DNA of 64,000 nt from Algoriphagus faecimaris (GTDB taxonomy: Bacteria > Bacteroidota > Bacteroidia > Cytophagales > Cyclobacteriaceae), in NCBI RefSeq assembly GCF_900101705.1, contig NZ_FNAC01000004.1, forward strand, positions 62,001 through 126,000. Direction: 5' to 3'. Positions 7,443 through 16,370 of the stretch are shown in pieces (the first letter of the stretch is position 1; the number at the start of each line of letters is the position of its first letter). Below the pieces are notes generated by a model. It searched no databases. It was not told the DNA's origin and was given only the letters and a program-made list of their open reading frames with translations. A program made the position numbers and the translations under genes.

Positions 7443-9551
7443 TTAGAAGAATTTGTAACGGTAGTCCTTGACATCCGCCAAATCTTGCAATGCCATCATG
7501 ATCTGATAGGAAGTCCGCTGAGCAGCACCTTGTGTGAGTTGAGCCTGATAAGCAGTATAGTCACCAATTTCGGCGGCAGCGGTGATCGCGTTGAGTCGAG
7601 CTACAATGACACCAATATCTTCTTGTACAGGTTTTGAGATTTGCCCTTCGGACAAGCCAAACACAGACCCAATGGCTTTAGGAGCAAAACCAATACCCGG
7701 TAATACCGCTGAGCTTAATTTCAAATCAGGAATTTCATTGATAGAAGCATCATCTGGATAGACTGATTTCATGTCTTCCAGAGAAGCTTTGCCGGCAATC
7801 GCCTCCATGATTAATTTCGCTCGCTTATCGTTTTTAACCTGAGTTTCTACCTGTTCACGGACATCTTCCAGTGTCACATCACCTTCTTCTTTTTTGCTTA
7901 CTAGAGAAGCTACGATGTAGGCATTATCCAATTCAAAAACCTCAGAAACTTCCCCCTGAGAAGCTTCAGAAAAAGCCCAACGGATGATTTCACGAGCATT
8001 TGTGAGATTATTGAGATTTCTAGAAGAAGGATCTACATCATTTGCCTGAAGCACTCGGTAGTTTCCTTCAATGGCATTTTCGGTAAATTCATTTCTGTTT
8101 CCTGACTCTGCGGCAAACGTATCGGCATTTCTGAATGCCTCATTTCGTGTAGCATCAGAGGCGATCAAATCTAACTGTAACACCGCCACCTTAGTGTATT
8201 CTGTCTGAGGAAGTGATGTCACCTCAATAATATGAAATCCATATTCCGTCTCTACCAAATTAGGTAGCAAACCAGTGCTTCTTCTTGCAAAAGTGGCATC
8301 AGCAAACTCCTGAACAAACTCTTCCTGAGCATACCATCCCAAATCTCCACCCTGCTGGGAGGTTCCATCTTGGCCATACTGCAGAGCAGCCTGTGCAAAA
8401 TCATCTCCTGACTTCAATCCAGCCAAAACTTCCTCTGCCTGTGCTTTGGTTTCAGCTTTAGCGGCATCGTCCATACCTTCTGTGCTGAATAAAATATGAG
8501 AAGCTCTCATGCGAGGAGTGCCTTCATACTTGTCAGAAATCTTATAGGAAACATAGGCGGAGTTAGCAGTCACAAAAGGACCGTAAGTTTCACCCTCAAT
8601 CACCTCATCTACATTGGAGACAAGATTTGCTGGTAGCTCCTGACCTGGTCCTACTGTAAGGAATGCTGGGCGTACTTCTGAATTTCTAGACACAAAAGCA
8701 GAATCCTGATCTGTAGATCTAAGTTCTTCTGTCAATTGTTGGATGGTAGAGATCACCTGAGCAGAATCTTCACTACTCGGCAAAATGCTAAAATTAACAT
8801 ACTCTATATTGGCAAAAGCTCCTCGCTGAAATTTTTCTTTGTTTTTGCTCAGGTAGTCTCTGAGCTCAGCCTCGGTAACTTCTACCTCAGAAGGTGCTAT
8901 TGCACTGTATGGAATATGTAGCACAGAAGCTTCCGCGATGGAGTTGGCTGCCTTGTATTCCATTTTAGCTTCAGCTGAGGAAGCATATTCGGAGGTAGCC
9001 AAAAGGTTGTCGTATTTCACTCTCAATCGAGACTGGGCAAAAAGCTGCTCTTGCTCTGCCCAGAAAGCTTGCTGCGCAGGATCTGCTGTCTCAAGAGACT
9101 GAAGAAAAGAAATCAACTGATTTTTGTCAAACTGACCAGTCTGTGGATTTATGAGTTGCTGCCGAAGCTCAGGTACTATGTTTTTGCCCTGAACCATGTC
9201 CACTAACTCTGCTGAAGAAATAGTCAATCCCAATTTATCGTATTCCTCTTGAAATACTTTCTCCACAATCATGGCTTGCCAAGCTTGCTCTCTTACAGAA
9301 ACCATTTCTACTTCTGCAGGGGCTCTGCCCGTTCGCTGCTGAAAAGCTATTCGAAACTCTTCGATCTTGGCTACATATTCTTCATAGCTGATGTCTTCCC
9401 CTGCAATCTCACCGACCACATTTTGGCTTGAGTTGAGGAGGGATGAATTGGGACTTAGGAGATCACCTCCCAATAGGAATAAAATCAACCCGCCGGCAAT
9501 CACACCGATTGCGAGACCTGTCCGCTGTCTTATTTGTTTAATTAACGCCAT
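7443..9551 (-). CDS. PpiD/SurA-type periplasmic peptidyl-prolyl isomerase chaperone
   Basis: The 702-residue protein starts with a short basic segment and one membrane helix (residues about 12-30), then a SurA-N-like helical region (VGEIAGEDISYEEYVAKIEE onwards) and a parvulin domain near residues 345-450 (RMRASHILFSTEG, GGDLGWYAQEEFVQEFADA, YGFHIIEV). This is the architecture of PpiD, an inner-membrane-anchored folding helper for exported and outer membrane proteins. It ends with a long C-terminal region containing a second, degenerate isomerase-like part. It follows the CNNM-type gene by 95 bases in a run of envelope genes. Confidence 0.9.
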   Translation of the reverse strand: MALIKQIRQRTGLAIGVIAGGLILFLLGGDLLSPNSSLLNSSQNVVGEIAGEDISYEEYVAKIEEFRIAFQQRTGRAPAEVEMVSVREQAWQAMIVEKVFQEEYDKLGLTISSAELVDMVQGKNIVPELRQQLINPQTGQFDKNQLISFLQSLETADPAQQAFWAEQEQLFAQSRLRVKYDNLLATSEYASSAEAKMEYKAANSIAEASVLHIPYSAIAPSEVEVTEAELRDYLSKNKEKFQRGAFANIEYVNFSILPSSEDSAQVISTIQQLTEELRSTDQDSAFVSRNSEVRPAFLTVGPGQELPANLVSNVDEVIEGETYGPFVTANSAYVSYKISDKYEGTPRMRASHILFSTEGMDDAAKAETKAQAEEVLAGLKSGDDFAQAALQYGQDGTSQQGGDLGWYAQEEFVQEFADATFARRSTGLLPNLVETEYGFHIIEVTSLPQTEYTKVAVLQLDLIASDATRNEAFRNADTFAAESGNRNEFTENAIEGNYRVLQANDVDPSSRNLNNLTNAREIIRWAFSEASQGEVSEVFELDNAYIVASLVSKKEEGDVTLEDVREQVETQVKNDKRAKLIMEAIAGKASLEDMKSVYPDDASINEIPDLKLSSAVLPGIGFAPKAIGSVFGLSEGQISKPVQEDIGVIVARLNAITAAAEIGDYTAYQAQLTQGAAQRTSYQIMMALQDLADVKDYRYKFF

Positions 9552-9646
9552 TATTGTTTCTACGCTTTTTTAGAAGTGTCGCAAAATAATAGCATTAGAA
9601 ACGAAATTCAAAATATATTCTGAATCATACGCTTGCCTAGATGCTA

Positions 9647-10918
9647 CTATGCTGAATGGATTTTCAATCTTACTGAGTCAATTCGATGGTCCTGCTTGGC
9701 CACCACCGTGAAGGTATACTGCTCTATTGTCACGGACTCCCCTTTTTTGGGAAGATTTTCCTTGTAGGAAAGGATTAATCCGGAAAGAGTTTCAAAATCT
9801 CCAATCGGCAAATCCCAATTATATTTATCATTTAAATAATCGATTTCATGTCTGGCACTCAGGAGATATTCCTGATCTCCGATTTTTTGCTCGATCAGAT
9901 CGTCATTGTCGTATTCGTCTTCGATCTCTCCAAAGATCTCCTCGATGATGTCTTCCATGGAGACGATTCCACTGGTGCCCCCAAATTCATCCACTACTAA
10001 GGCTAAGCTTTTGCGCTCCTGAATAAACTCAATCAATAGCTCGTTGGCCAAAGCGGACTCAGGAGCAATGATAATGGGTGTCAGGATTTCTTCTATGCTT
10101 TTGGGCTTTTTGAATAACTCCAACTGATGACAGTAGCCAATCACATCGTCTATGGTCTCTCTGTAAACAATGATTTTGGAATGACCACTTTCAGCAAAAA
10201 TCTCCTTCAACTCTTCGATGCTGTCCTCTATTTCTACGGCCACGATATCGGTTCGGGGGATCATGCATTCCCGTACTCTTACGGTTTTAAATTCTACTGC
10301 ATTGTCAAAAATCTTGGTATCAATCTCCGCTTGTCCAGCGGATTTAGCTTGATTCATATGATTCTGAATAAAACTATTCAGGTCTGTCACTGTGAAAACG
10401 GGCTTATCCTCGTTGTAGTCCAGCCTAAGAATCTTGGTAATAAAAAACCGTGAAAGTCCCACTACAGCCCACACTATCGGATACATTAGGTAGTATATCA
10501 TTAGGAAAGGAATGGCAAAAAAGCTCAACATTGAGTTTGGATTGAGCATAAAAAGACTCTTGGGCACAAACTCAGCTGTAATCAAAACCAAAATAGTAGA
10601 TATGAGTGTCTGCAATATCAAAATCACAGCTTCATTGCTCAGACTTTCCGGAAGCCAATTTTGAAGCGGGGTCTCTAATAAAAAAGCCATGAAAATACCG
10701 TAAAGTACCAAAGAGATGGTATTTCCCATCAAGGTAGTGCCGATAAACTGACCCGGATGCTGTACGAAGCTGCTAAGAATTTTACCGCTGAACTGACCAT
10801 GCTTGCTCTGTAGCTCTATCTGCAGCTTATTAGAAGAGATATAAGCGATCTCAATTCCTGAAAAGAAGGCCGAAAAGAGCAGGGTAATGATCACATAGAT
10901 CAAATAAGTAGTTTCCAT
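9647..10918 (-). CDS. CNNM/CorC-family membrane protein (hemolysin C-like, CBS pair)
   Basis: Domains run in the order DUF21 membrane region (three to four helices, residues 1-175), a CBS pair (about 210-330, with VRECMIPRTDIVAVE and VVDEFGGTSGIVSMEDIIEEIFGEI), and a C-terminal CorC_HlyC domain (345-420). Proteins of this layout are linked to magnesium or sodium efflux; GldE of gliding Bacteroidota has the same domains. Length (423) is normal. It begins two bases after the small membrane protein gene and belongs to the coaX-to-ppiD envelope run. GldE identity cannot be claimed because no gld genes are adjacent. Confidence 0.9.
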   Translation of the reverse strand: METTYLIYVIITLLFSAFFSGIEIAYISSNKLQIELQSKHGQFSGKILSSFVQHPGQFIGTTLMGNTISLVLYGIFMAFLLETPLQNWLPESLSNEAVILILQTLISTILVLITAEFVPKSLFMLNPNSMLSFFAIPFLMIYYLMYPIVWAVVGLSRFFITKILRLDYNEDKPVFTVTDLNSFIQNHMNQAKSAGQAEIDTKIFDNAVEFKTVRVRECMIPRTDIVAVEIEDSIEELKEIFAESGHSKIIVYRETIDDVIGYCHQLELFKKPKSIEEILTPIIIAPESALANELLIEFIQERKSLALVVDEFGGTSGIVSMEDIIEEIFGEIEDEYDNDDLIEQKIGDQEYLLSARHEIDYLNDKYNWDLPIGDFETLSGLILSYKENLPKKGESVTIEQYTFTVVAKQDHRIDSVRLKIHSA

Positions 10919-10920
10919 GC

Positions 10921-11133
10921 TTAGCGTTTTTTACTCTTTTTGATTGATGGAGGAGATTTTTTTTCGGGCTTTTCTGGGGCCCTGGTACGGCGATATTGAA
11001 ACCAGAAAAGTAAGGCCACAGCAAACATAAAAATCGAGTAGGAAAAACCAATTCCTGCGGTCATCGTCTGATGAATTCCGATGATAATCAGTGCTAAAGC
11101 CAAAGATAAAATAAGTGCGTCTGCTAATTTCAT
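10921..11133 (-). CDS. Small two-helix membrane protein, 70 residues
   Basis: The protein has two hydrophobic helices (residues 5-24 and 28-46) followed by a strongly basic, proline-containing tail (PEKKSPPSIKKSKKR). Its ATG overlaps the lptC stop (ATGA) and its stop is two bases before the CNNM-type gene, so it is tightly placed inside the operon and very likely translated. I do not recognise a named family. The position suggests a role with lipopolysaccharide export or with the CNNM-type protein. Confidence 0.75.
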   Translation of the reverse strand: MKLADALILSLALALIIIGIHQTMTAGIGFSYSIFMFAVALLFWFQYRRTRAPEKPEKKSPPSIKKSKKR

Positions 11134-11666
11134 AAATCCTCTCCTGGTAGTATCGTCCTACTGTCTCTTATGTTTTTCATCGAATAATTGGTAAAGCTTT
11201 CGTCAGCTACCATTCCCGTTCCGTTTAGTAGTACTTCATTATCTCGGATGGTGACAAAGGTATCTGTATAAATCAGCTTTTTGGTAGGATCCCAGAAGAG
11301 CTCTTCACTTTGTAAATGCTGATCTTCCTCATTATTGTCTACCTGCACATTTCCTTCTCCTCGGTAGAGGTTTTTTTCCTTGTCAAAATAGCCACGATCA
11401 GCCTTAAGTGTCGTTCCAAGTGTGCCGTCCACATTGTAAAATTCGATCAAAATTCCATCAGGAAACTCCATGTTTCCATTCAGATATTCAAGCTGTCTCG
11501 CAGCCCTAATCTCGGAGCGAACGATCGCAGAATCAGAATGCACCACATGGATATTCACGCCAATGTTTACAGGTCCCTCATAGACTTGAAGAGCATTGGC
11601 ATCCACATCCTCCCTACAGGAGGCAAGCATTGCAATCGCAACAAGCGCAAGAAGAATCTTTCTCAT
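11130..11666 (-). CDS. lptC: LPS export ABC transporter periplasmic protein LptC
   Basis: LptC links the inner-membrane LptBFG exporter to the periplasmic LptA bridge. I place the start at MRKILLALVAIAML (11666), since it gives a lipoprotein signal with lipobox LASC; the frame runs to 11723 but the added part has no role. The mature part is a single LptC/OstA-like beta-jellyroll with repeats such as LKADRGYFDKEKNLYRGEGNV and LYTDTFVTIRD-like strands. A TATATTTG box lies on the minus strand at 11674-11681, seven bases before the ATG. Confidence 0.88.
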   Translation of the reverse strand: MRKILLALVAIAMLASCREDVDANALQVYEGPVNIGVNIHVVHSDSAIVRSEIRAARQLEYLNGNMEFPDGILIEFYNVDGTLGTTLKADRGYFDKEKNLYRGEGNVQVDNNEEDQHLQSEELFWDPTKKLIYTDTFVTIRDNEVLLNGTGMVADESFTNYSMKNIRDSRTILPGEDL

Positions 11667-11700
11667 AAGACTGCAAATATAATAAGAAAAGACGGCTACT

Positions 11701-11742
11701 GATAAAACAAAAGAGGCAGCCAAACAGACTGCCTCTTTTGTT
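11701..11742 (-). terminator. Terminator of the TPR protein gene
   Basis: AACAAAAGAGGCAG (11706-11719) pairs with CTGCCTCTTTTGTT (11729-11742), a perfect 14-base stem with a nine-base loop, 18 bases after the stop at 11761. On the minus strand TTTTATC follows. It separates the TPR gene from lptC. Confidence 0.75.
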
Positions 11743-11760
11743 AAATATTATACTTCTAGA

Positions 11761-13062
11761 TTAGTCTCTAGTGGCAAGAGTCACGGTTTCACCGATCCAG
11801 CATCCTGTATTGATGGTGCTTCCTACCTGAAGACCTTCAGTAAATAGCTCTTCCTTAGACGGGAATCTAGATCTAGCACTTGCCATTCCTTGAGAATCTC
11901 CTGCACGCTGATAAGCATTGTAAGCAGCAATATAGATAGAGTAATCTTTTGCTCTTGACTCTCCGCCTCTGCAGTCATTGAAGGAGTTCATATACATTCC
12001 AGCGATCATAGAGTAGGCTTCTTTAACTTGCTCTTCATCTAGAGAAGCAGCTTGTCTTGCGGCATTTCTAGCGTCTGATTTACGACCAAGGTTAGCATGC
12101 ACTTTAGCCAGTTCCATATAGATCTCAGCTTTTTGTGTATTATTTTCTGCTAGTTCCAAAGCTTTCTCCAGCACAGGCTGTGCTTTTTCATAGTCTTTGT
12201 TCTGCATGTAGCGCATGGCTCTTACTTGTGAAGTAGAGAATGTAGGACTATTGGAGTCGATGAGCTCTAAGGCAGTCAGGAAAGCCTGTGAAGAATAGCA
12301 CTTATATTGAACAGAATATTTGAATATCTGCTGTGCCAAAGCTTCATTAGTCGGATCTGCTGCCAACTTAGGGCCCATGGTATTCTCGATAAAATCGCAA
12401 TCAATTAACTCCATTGCTACTAAGATGGTCTCCGTTGTGCTTTTTGCTCTTGAGACGTCACTACCTTCAGCTTCAGCTTTGTCCAAGTCTATCTGAATTC
12501 TATCATAGATAGCTAAGACTTCCTCAGGCTGATAAGCTTTATTGTACGCATTGTGTCTGTAAACCGCATCGAAATACGCAGAATAAAGATCAATCAAGGA
12601 AAGACTTCCGTTGATTTCCAATGCCCGCTCAAAATCAGAAACTACCTCGCCAAGCTTTTCCTTGGTTCCTTTGTAAAATCCATAACCGTAGTAAGCTTTA
12701 TTTTCTATCCACTTCGCTGCATTGTCGTAGATTGCTTCTCTCTTGTCATAGATGGCCATTACCGAATCTTGATAGACTCGTTTTTGGGCTTCATCGGTAG
12801 TAGCATCTGCAGCACCTTTATAGACTGTTACTCCATTGATGTAAATTGACTCATTCAGCTCAGGTACATTGACCAATAGCCAATGAAGTGGCTTAGTAGC
12901 TTCAATAAACTGGTCGGCTTTCATGTAGTCAGTGTATGCTGCATTGTACTCTCTTGCTTTTGCCTCTTGGGCTTGGTCGGCAGGCCAGTTGAAGGTCTGT
13001 GCCTGAACCATTCCGGCGAGAAGCAAGGCAGAAAGCCCCAGAAAGGTGGATTTAATTTTCAT
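11761..13062 (-). CDS. Secreted TPR-repeat protein
   Basis: The 433-residue protein has a clear signal peptide (MKIKSTFLGLSALLLAGMVQA, cut before QTFNW) and several TPR-like helical pairs, clearest near residues 280-350 (DYEKAQPVLEKALELAENN, AEIYMELAKVHANLGRKSDARN). It is likely periplasmic and acts as a protein-binding scaffold. It stands directly after an outer membrane barrel gene and before lptC, so a role in envelope assembly is plausible but not shown. Two cysteines near the C-terminus (NDCRGG and NTGCWIG) may form a disulfide. Confidence 0.8.
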   Translation of the reverse strand: MKIKSTFLGLSALLLAGMVQAQTFNWPADQAQEAKAREYNAAYTDYMKADQFIEATKPLHWLLVNVPELNESIYINGVTVYKGAADATTDEAQKRVYQDSVMAIYDKREAIYDNAAKWIENKAYYGYGFYKGTKEKLGEVVSDFERALEINGSLSLIDLYSAYFDAVYRHNAYNKAYQPEEVLAIYDRIQIDLDKAEAEGSDVSRAKSTTETILVAMELIDCDFIENTMGPKLAADPTNEALAQQIFKYSVQYKCYSSQAFLTALELIDSNSPTFSTSQVRAMRYMQNKDYEKAQPVLEKALELAENNTQKAEIYMELAKVHANLGRKSDARNAARQAASLDEEQVKEAYSMIAGMYMNSFNDCRGGESRAKDYSIYIAAYNAYQRAGDSQGMASARSRFPSKEELFTEGLQVGSTINTGCWIGETVTLATRD

Positions 13063-13132
13063 GGTTTTGACTGTTTAATTCGGTTTAATTGCTCTTCTCT
13101 TTCAATCAGCTACAAGCGCTGCTTCAGATGTT

Positions 13133-14416
13133 TTATTGAAATACTTGTTTGTAGAACCAACTATTATCATTAAGCGAAAATCCAAAGGTGAAGTTCACAT
13201 AATTCTCTCTAATCAGTCCTGCGGAGGTGGTTCCTCTTTGTCCCACTTTGACAGCAAGATTCATTAAAGATAATTGGTTAACAGGAATCGAGGCTCCAAA
13301 GTTGATGCCAAGGTCATTGATATTGGTCTGGTTGAGGTAGTAGGGAGTCTTGATATACTCTAATCCAAAGCGAAAAGTGGATCGCTTTATCCTACTATCC
13401 ACAGATGCAAAGTCAGGTACCATCTGGAATCCCAGACCTAATTTGACTGTCTCTCTCAACTGTAAAGGATTGCCCAAGAAATCCCTGAAATCTCCAAAAT
13501 CCTGATATTGACCCTCCAATCCAACAACGTATTTGTTGATTTTTTCATAACTCACGCCGAATCCGTAACGATTTGGTATATAGATGTTTCCCTTTTCATC
13601 GTTTGCAATTAGGTCACCATCCGTATCGGGGTCGCTAGCTTGGCCAAATGCTGCCAGTTTGGCAAAGGCTTTTCCATTAACCTCCCCAAAATGCTGATAA
13701 ATGGCACCCAAATGTAGGTTGCTAGATTCACCCATTTGGAAGTAGTAATGAGCGCCTGCTTTGAGGGCGACATCGCTAACTGTTAATCTTTCATAATATT
13801 CTGAAGTGCCACCTACCTGTGTGCCATTTTCATCAAAAATAGAAAGACGATTGGTGCGAATCGTAGACCCAAATAAGTATGAGGCATGGATTCCCAAGCT
13901 TAAATTTTTGGCAAGTAAGAACCCGGTGCTTAAGTAGGCTTCTGATATTCCCCCGTCTCCAATGATGTTGTTGGTTGAGTTAAACTCACCGCCATTGGCG
14001 AGACTATTGATTTGTAAGTCATAGTTTACTGAGGAAACTTGATTCAAGCCCATTCCAACGGCAAATTTTCCCGGCTTGAAGGGAAGTGATAAGGCGATGT
14101 AAGACAGTCCTCCACCATCTACGTCAGAAGTTTCCTGACCATTGGAAGCATTGATTCGCTTGTAGTTAAGCGCAGTCTGAAAATTAAAAATTGTATTTCT
14201 GGTCTGAAGGGCGGGATTGACGACATTGGCACTCCAGCCGGTGCCAAAACTGATTCCAAGACCTCCCATTGCTTGATTTTGGGTCAGCCCTGAATAGTTA
14301 AATTCACCTACTCCTAGTGCAGAATAGGTGGAAGCGCTAAGCTGTGCCTTCGCTTCAGAAAATAAGAAAAGGGTGCAGCAAACACCCAACAGATGCCATT
14401 TGATTTTACTCAACAT
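13133..14416 (-). CDS. Outer membrane beta-barrel protein (FadL/OmpP1-like)
   Basis: A signal peptide (residues 1-24, ending SEAKA) is followed by a segment typical of FadL/PorV-type barrels: LSASTYSALGVGEFNYSGLT, QAMGGLGISFGTGWSANVVNPAL, then many amphipathic strands (SYIALSLPFKPGKFAVGMGL). The C-terminus is VFQ after an aromatic strand. Such proteins sit in the outer membrane as hydrophobic-substrate channels. Its ATG overlaps the coaX stop by 11 bases, a coupling that fits the conserved order coaX, barrel, TPR, lptC that I recall from other Bacteroidota. The substrate is unknown. Confidence 0.8.
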   Translation of the reverse strand: MLSKIKWHLLGVCCTLFLFSEAKAQLSASTYSALGVGEFNYSGLTQNQAMGGLGISFGTGWSANVVNPALQTRNTIFNFQTALNYKRINASNGQETSDVDGGGLSYIALSLPFKPGKFAVGMGLNQVSSVNYDLQINSLANGGEFNSTNNIIGDGGISEAYLSTGFLLAKNLSLGIHASYLFGSTIRTNRLSIFDENGTQVGGTSEYYERLTVSDVALKAGAHYYFQMGESSNLHLGAIYQHFGEVNGKAFAKLAAFGQASDPDTDGDLIANDEKGNIYIPNRYGFGVSYEKINKYVVGLEGQYQDFGDFRDFLGNPLQLRETVKLGLGFQMVPDFASVDSRIKRSTFRFGLEYIKTPYYLNQTNINDLGINFGASIPVNQLSLMNLAVKVGQRGTTSAGLIRENYVNFTFGFSLNDNSWFYKQVFQ

Positions 14417-15122
14417 TGTGGTTTAGAATGCAATTTAATCCGTATAGGACCAAATTTGGGACTACAAATATGTGGTCTTTTGCCAATGAATCAAAAGATT
14501 GAGCGTCTCCGCCACAAACAAAGACCTTTATTTCTGGATATTTTTTCTGATAATATTGGATTTGGCCTAGAATCTCCAGCTGAATCCCATACCAAATGCC
14601 TGATTTCATACAGGTCTGCGTAGAGTCTCCTGTAAAGTTCTGAGGAGCCTCATCTACCTTCACCAAGGGAAGGTTGGCGGTAAACTCATGCATTGCTCTC
14701 GCTCTCATCCGAAGTCCGGGGCTGATTGCGCCTCCTCGATAGGTCTGATTATCATCTACCAACTCATAGGTCACACAACTTCCCAGATCGATCGCCAATA
14801 CTTCACGCTGTCCCGAAAGCTCCCAAGCACCGATCGCTGCCGCGATACGATCCAATCCTAGGCTCTGAGGGGTGGCATAGGCATTGGCGATAGGAATGCG
14901 TGTCTGATGATTGAGAAAAAGAAAATCAAAAGCCAATCGCTGCCGAAGTTCTTTTTCTGAATACCGAACCGAAGAGATTAGCACCTGATCAAATTCAAGA
15001 GAAGCCCAAAGCAGTTCTGCATCGGCCAGTTGTTCATAGGCCCACTCTTCCAGCAAAGTGCCGCTTTCAAAGACCGCAGTCTTGATTCGAGTGTTTCCAA
15101 TATCAATGATCAGGTTTTTCAT
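14406..15122 (-). CDS. coaX: Type III pantothenate kinase
   Basis: CoaX phosphorylates pantothenate in the first step of coenzyme A synthesis. The start at MKNLIIDIGNTRIKTAV (15122) is chosen because this strand opens the ASKHA fold; seven extra upstream residues in frame are unlikely. The phosphate-binding DIGNTRIK, the LGLDRIAAAIGAWEL segment, the IDLGSCVTYELVD motif and GGAISPGLRMRARAMHEFTA are conserved. Length is 238 residues, a little under the usual 250. It heads the minus-strand envelope run and diverges from anmK with a 101-base gap. Confidence 0.95.
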   Translation of the reverse strand: MKNLIIDIGNTRIKTAVFESGTLLEEWAYEQLADAELLWASLEFDQVLISSVRYSEKELRQRLAFDFLFLNHQTRIPIANAYATPQSLGLDRIAAAIGAWELSGQREVLAIDLGSCVTYELVDDNQTYRGGAISPGLRMRARAMHEFTANLPLVKVDEAPQNFTGDSTQTCMKSGIWYGIQLEILGQIQYYQKKYPEIKVFVCGGDAQSFDSLAKDHIFVVPNLVLYGLNCILNHNVE

Positions 15123-15223
15123 ATTCTGAATTCGACTTCGCAAATTAAGTAATTCAAAAAAGCAGGCTTTTTATCCCATCTAAAATTATCTTTATAAATC
15201 CTTTACTTAACAAACATTAACCC

Positions 15224-16297
15224 ATGAGCACCACTTTGTATCCCGTGATCGGACTGATGTCCGGGACTTCAGGAGATGGTTTGGACTTGGCATACTGCCA
15301 GTTTTCCAAAGATGAAAACTGGAGTTTTGAGTTTCTTCACACCAGTACTGTTTCATTTCCGGGTCATTTGAAGGATCGTCTCTTAGATTCTCACCTGCTT
15401 TCGGCATTGGACCTGGCTCTTTTAGATGTAGATTTTGGTAAGTGGATGGGGGAAAAGGTCCGGGAATTTTGCCAAACGAATCAGATAGAGCCTCTAGCCG
15501 TTTGCTCTCACGGTCACACCGTTTTCCATCAACCTACGAAGGGTCTTAGCCTTCAAATCGGAAATGGCTGGGCACTTCGGGTGGCCTCCGGTCTGCCGGT
15601 GATCAATGACTTCAGGATGCTGGATATCCAACTGGGAGGACAGGGCGCTCCCTTGGTACCAATAGGAGATGAGCTGCTTTTCCCGGAAAGCGACTTCTGT
15701 GTCAATCTCGGAGGTATAGCTAATATCAGCATGGCTCAAAAAGGGCAACGACTTGCGTTTGATTGCTCACCTTTTAATCTACTGCTCAATCCCTTGGCAG
15801 AGACACTCGGGGCTCCCTACGATGATCGAGGCAACTGGGCTAGATCAGGTACAGTAAATCAGGAGTTCTTGGACTTACTCAACCAATTGCCTTTCTATCA
15901 ACTCAATCAGGCCAAGTCCTTGGGGAGGGAAGATATGGAAGAGACTTTTTTACCATTGATAAAAAAATCAAGAAACTCTCCTCAGGATAAATTGGCCACC
16001 TTGATCGAGCACTATGCCTATCAGCTAAGTCAAATCATCCAAAACCATCAAGTAAACGAAAAGCCTTCGGTCTTGATCACAGGAGGCGGAGCCTATAATC
16101 AATACTTCATCGAGCGTCTAGATGAGCATTTGCATGGGAACTGGAATCTACTGCCTGCATCAAAGGAACTGATTGAATTTAAAGAAGCGCTCATCTTTGC
16201 TTTTTTAGGAGTGCTCAGAATGAGAGAAGAGACCAATTGCCTTGCTTCAGTCACAGGAGCAAGTCAAGACTCCTGCGGAGGAGTCTGGTATCATTGA
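15224..16297 (+). CDS. anmK: Anhydro-N-acetylmuramic acid kinase
   Basis: AnmK opens the 1,6-anhydro ring of anhydro-MurNAc and phosphorylates it, recycling peptidoglycan in the cytoplasm. The N-terminal GLMSGTSGDGLDLAYC (10-25) is the ATP-binding motif, GGQGAPLVPIGD holds the catalytic aspartate, and GGGAYNQYFIERL lies in the second half. Length (357) is normal. The fragment CVNLGGIANIS is also typical. MurQ, the next enzyme, is not in the window. A short hairpin near the 3' end lies inside the coding region. Confidence 0.95.
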   Translation: MSTTLYPVIGLMSGTSGDGLDLAYCQFSKDENWSFEFLHTSTVSFPGHLKDRLLDSHLLSALDLALLDVDFGKWMGEKVREFCQTNQIEPLAVCSHGHTVFHQPTKGLSLQIGNGWALRVASGLPVINDFRMLDIQLGGQGAPLVPIGDELLFPESDFCVNLGGIANISMAQKGQRLAFDCSPFNLLLNPLAETLGAPYDDRGNWARSGTVNQEFLDLLNQLPFYQLNQAKSLGREDMEETFLPLIKKSRNSPQDKLATLIEHYAYQLSQIIQNHQVNEKPSVLITGGGAYNQYFIERLDEHLHGNWNLLPASKELIEFKEALIFAFLGVLRMREETNCLASVTGASQDSCGGVWYH

Positions 16298-16314
16298 CCA
16301 TCCAAAAAATCATT

Positions 16315-16345
16315 CTGGAAAGGGCTGGATATTTTTCTATTTTTG
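16315..16345 (+). promoter_or_regulatory. Promoter of the amino acid dehydrogenase gene
   Basis: An exact -7 box TATTTTTG (16338-16345) is preceded by CTG (16315-16317), one base off TTG, at 20-base spacing. The predicted leader before the ATG at 16371 is about 20 bases. Confidence 0.45.
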
Positions 16346-16370
16346 CGCAGCATATAAACCCAAATGATAG

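Noticed and set aside
10851..11051. Alternative 66-codon frame overlapping the small membrane protein gene
   Set aside because: The frame 10921-11133 has a clean two-helix protein and operon-type overlaps; this one does not.
16267..16286. Hairpin AGACTCC-TGCGGA-GGAGTCT
   Set aside because: It lies inside the last codons of anmK and has no T run, so it is not called a terminator.
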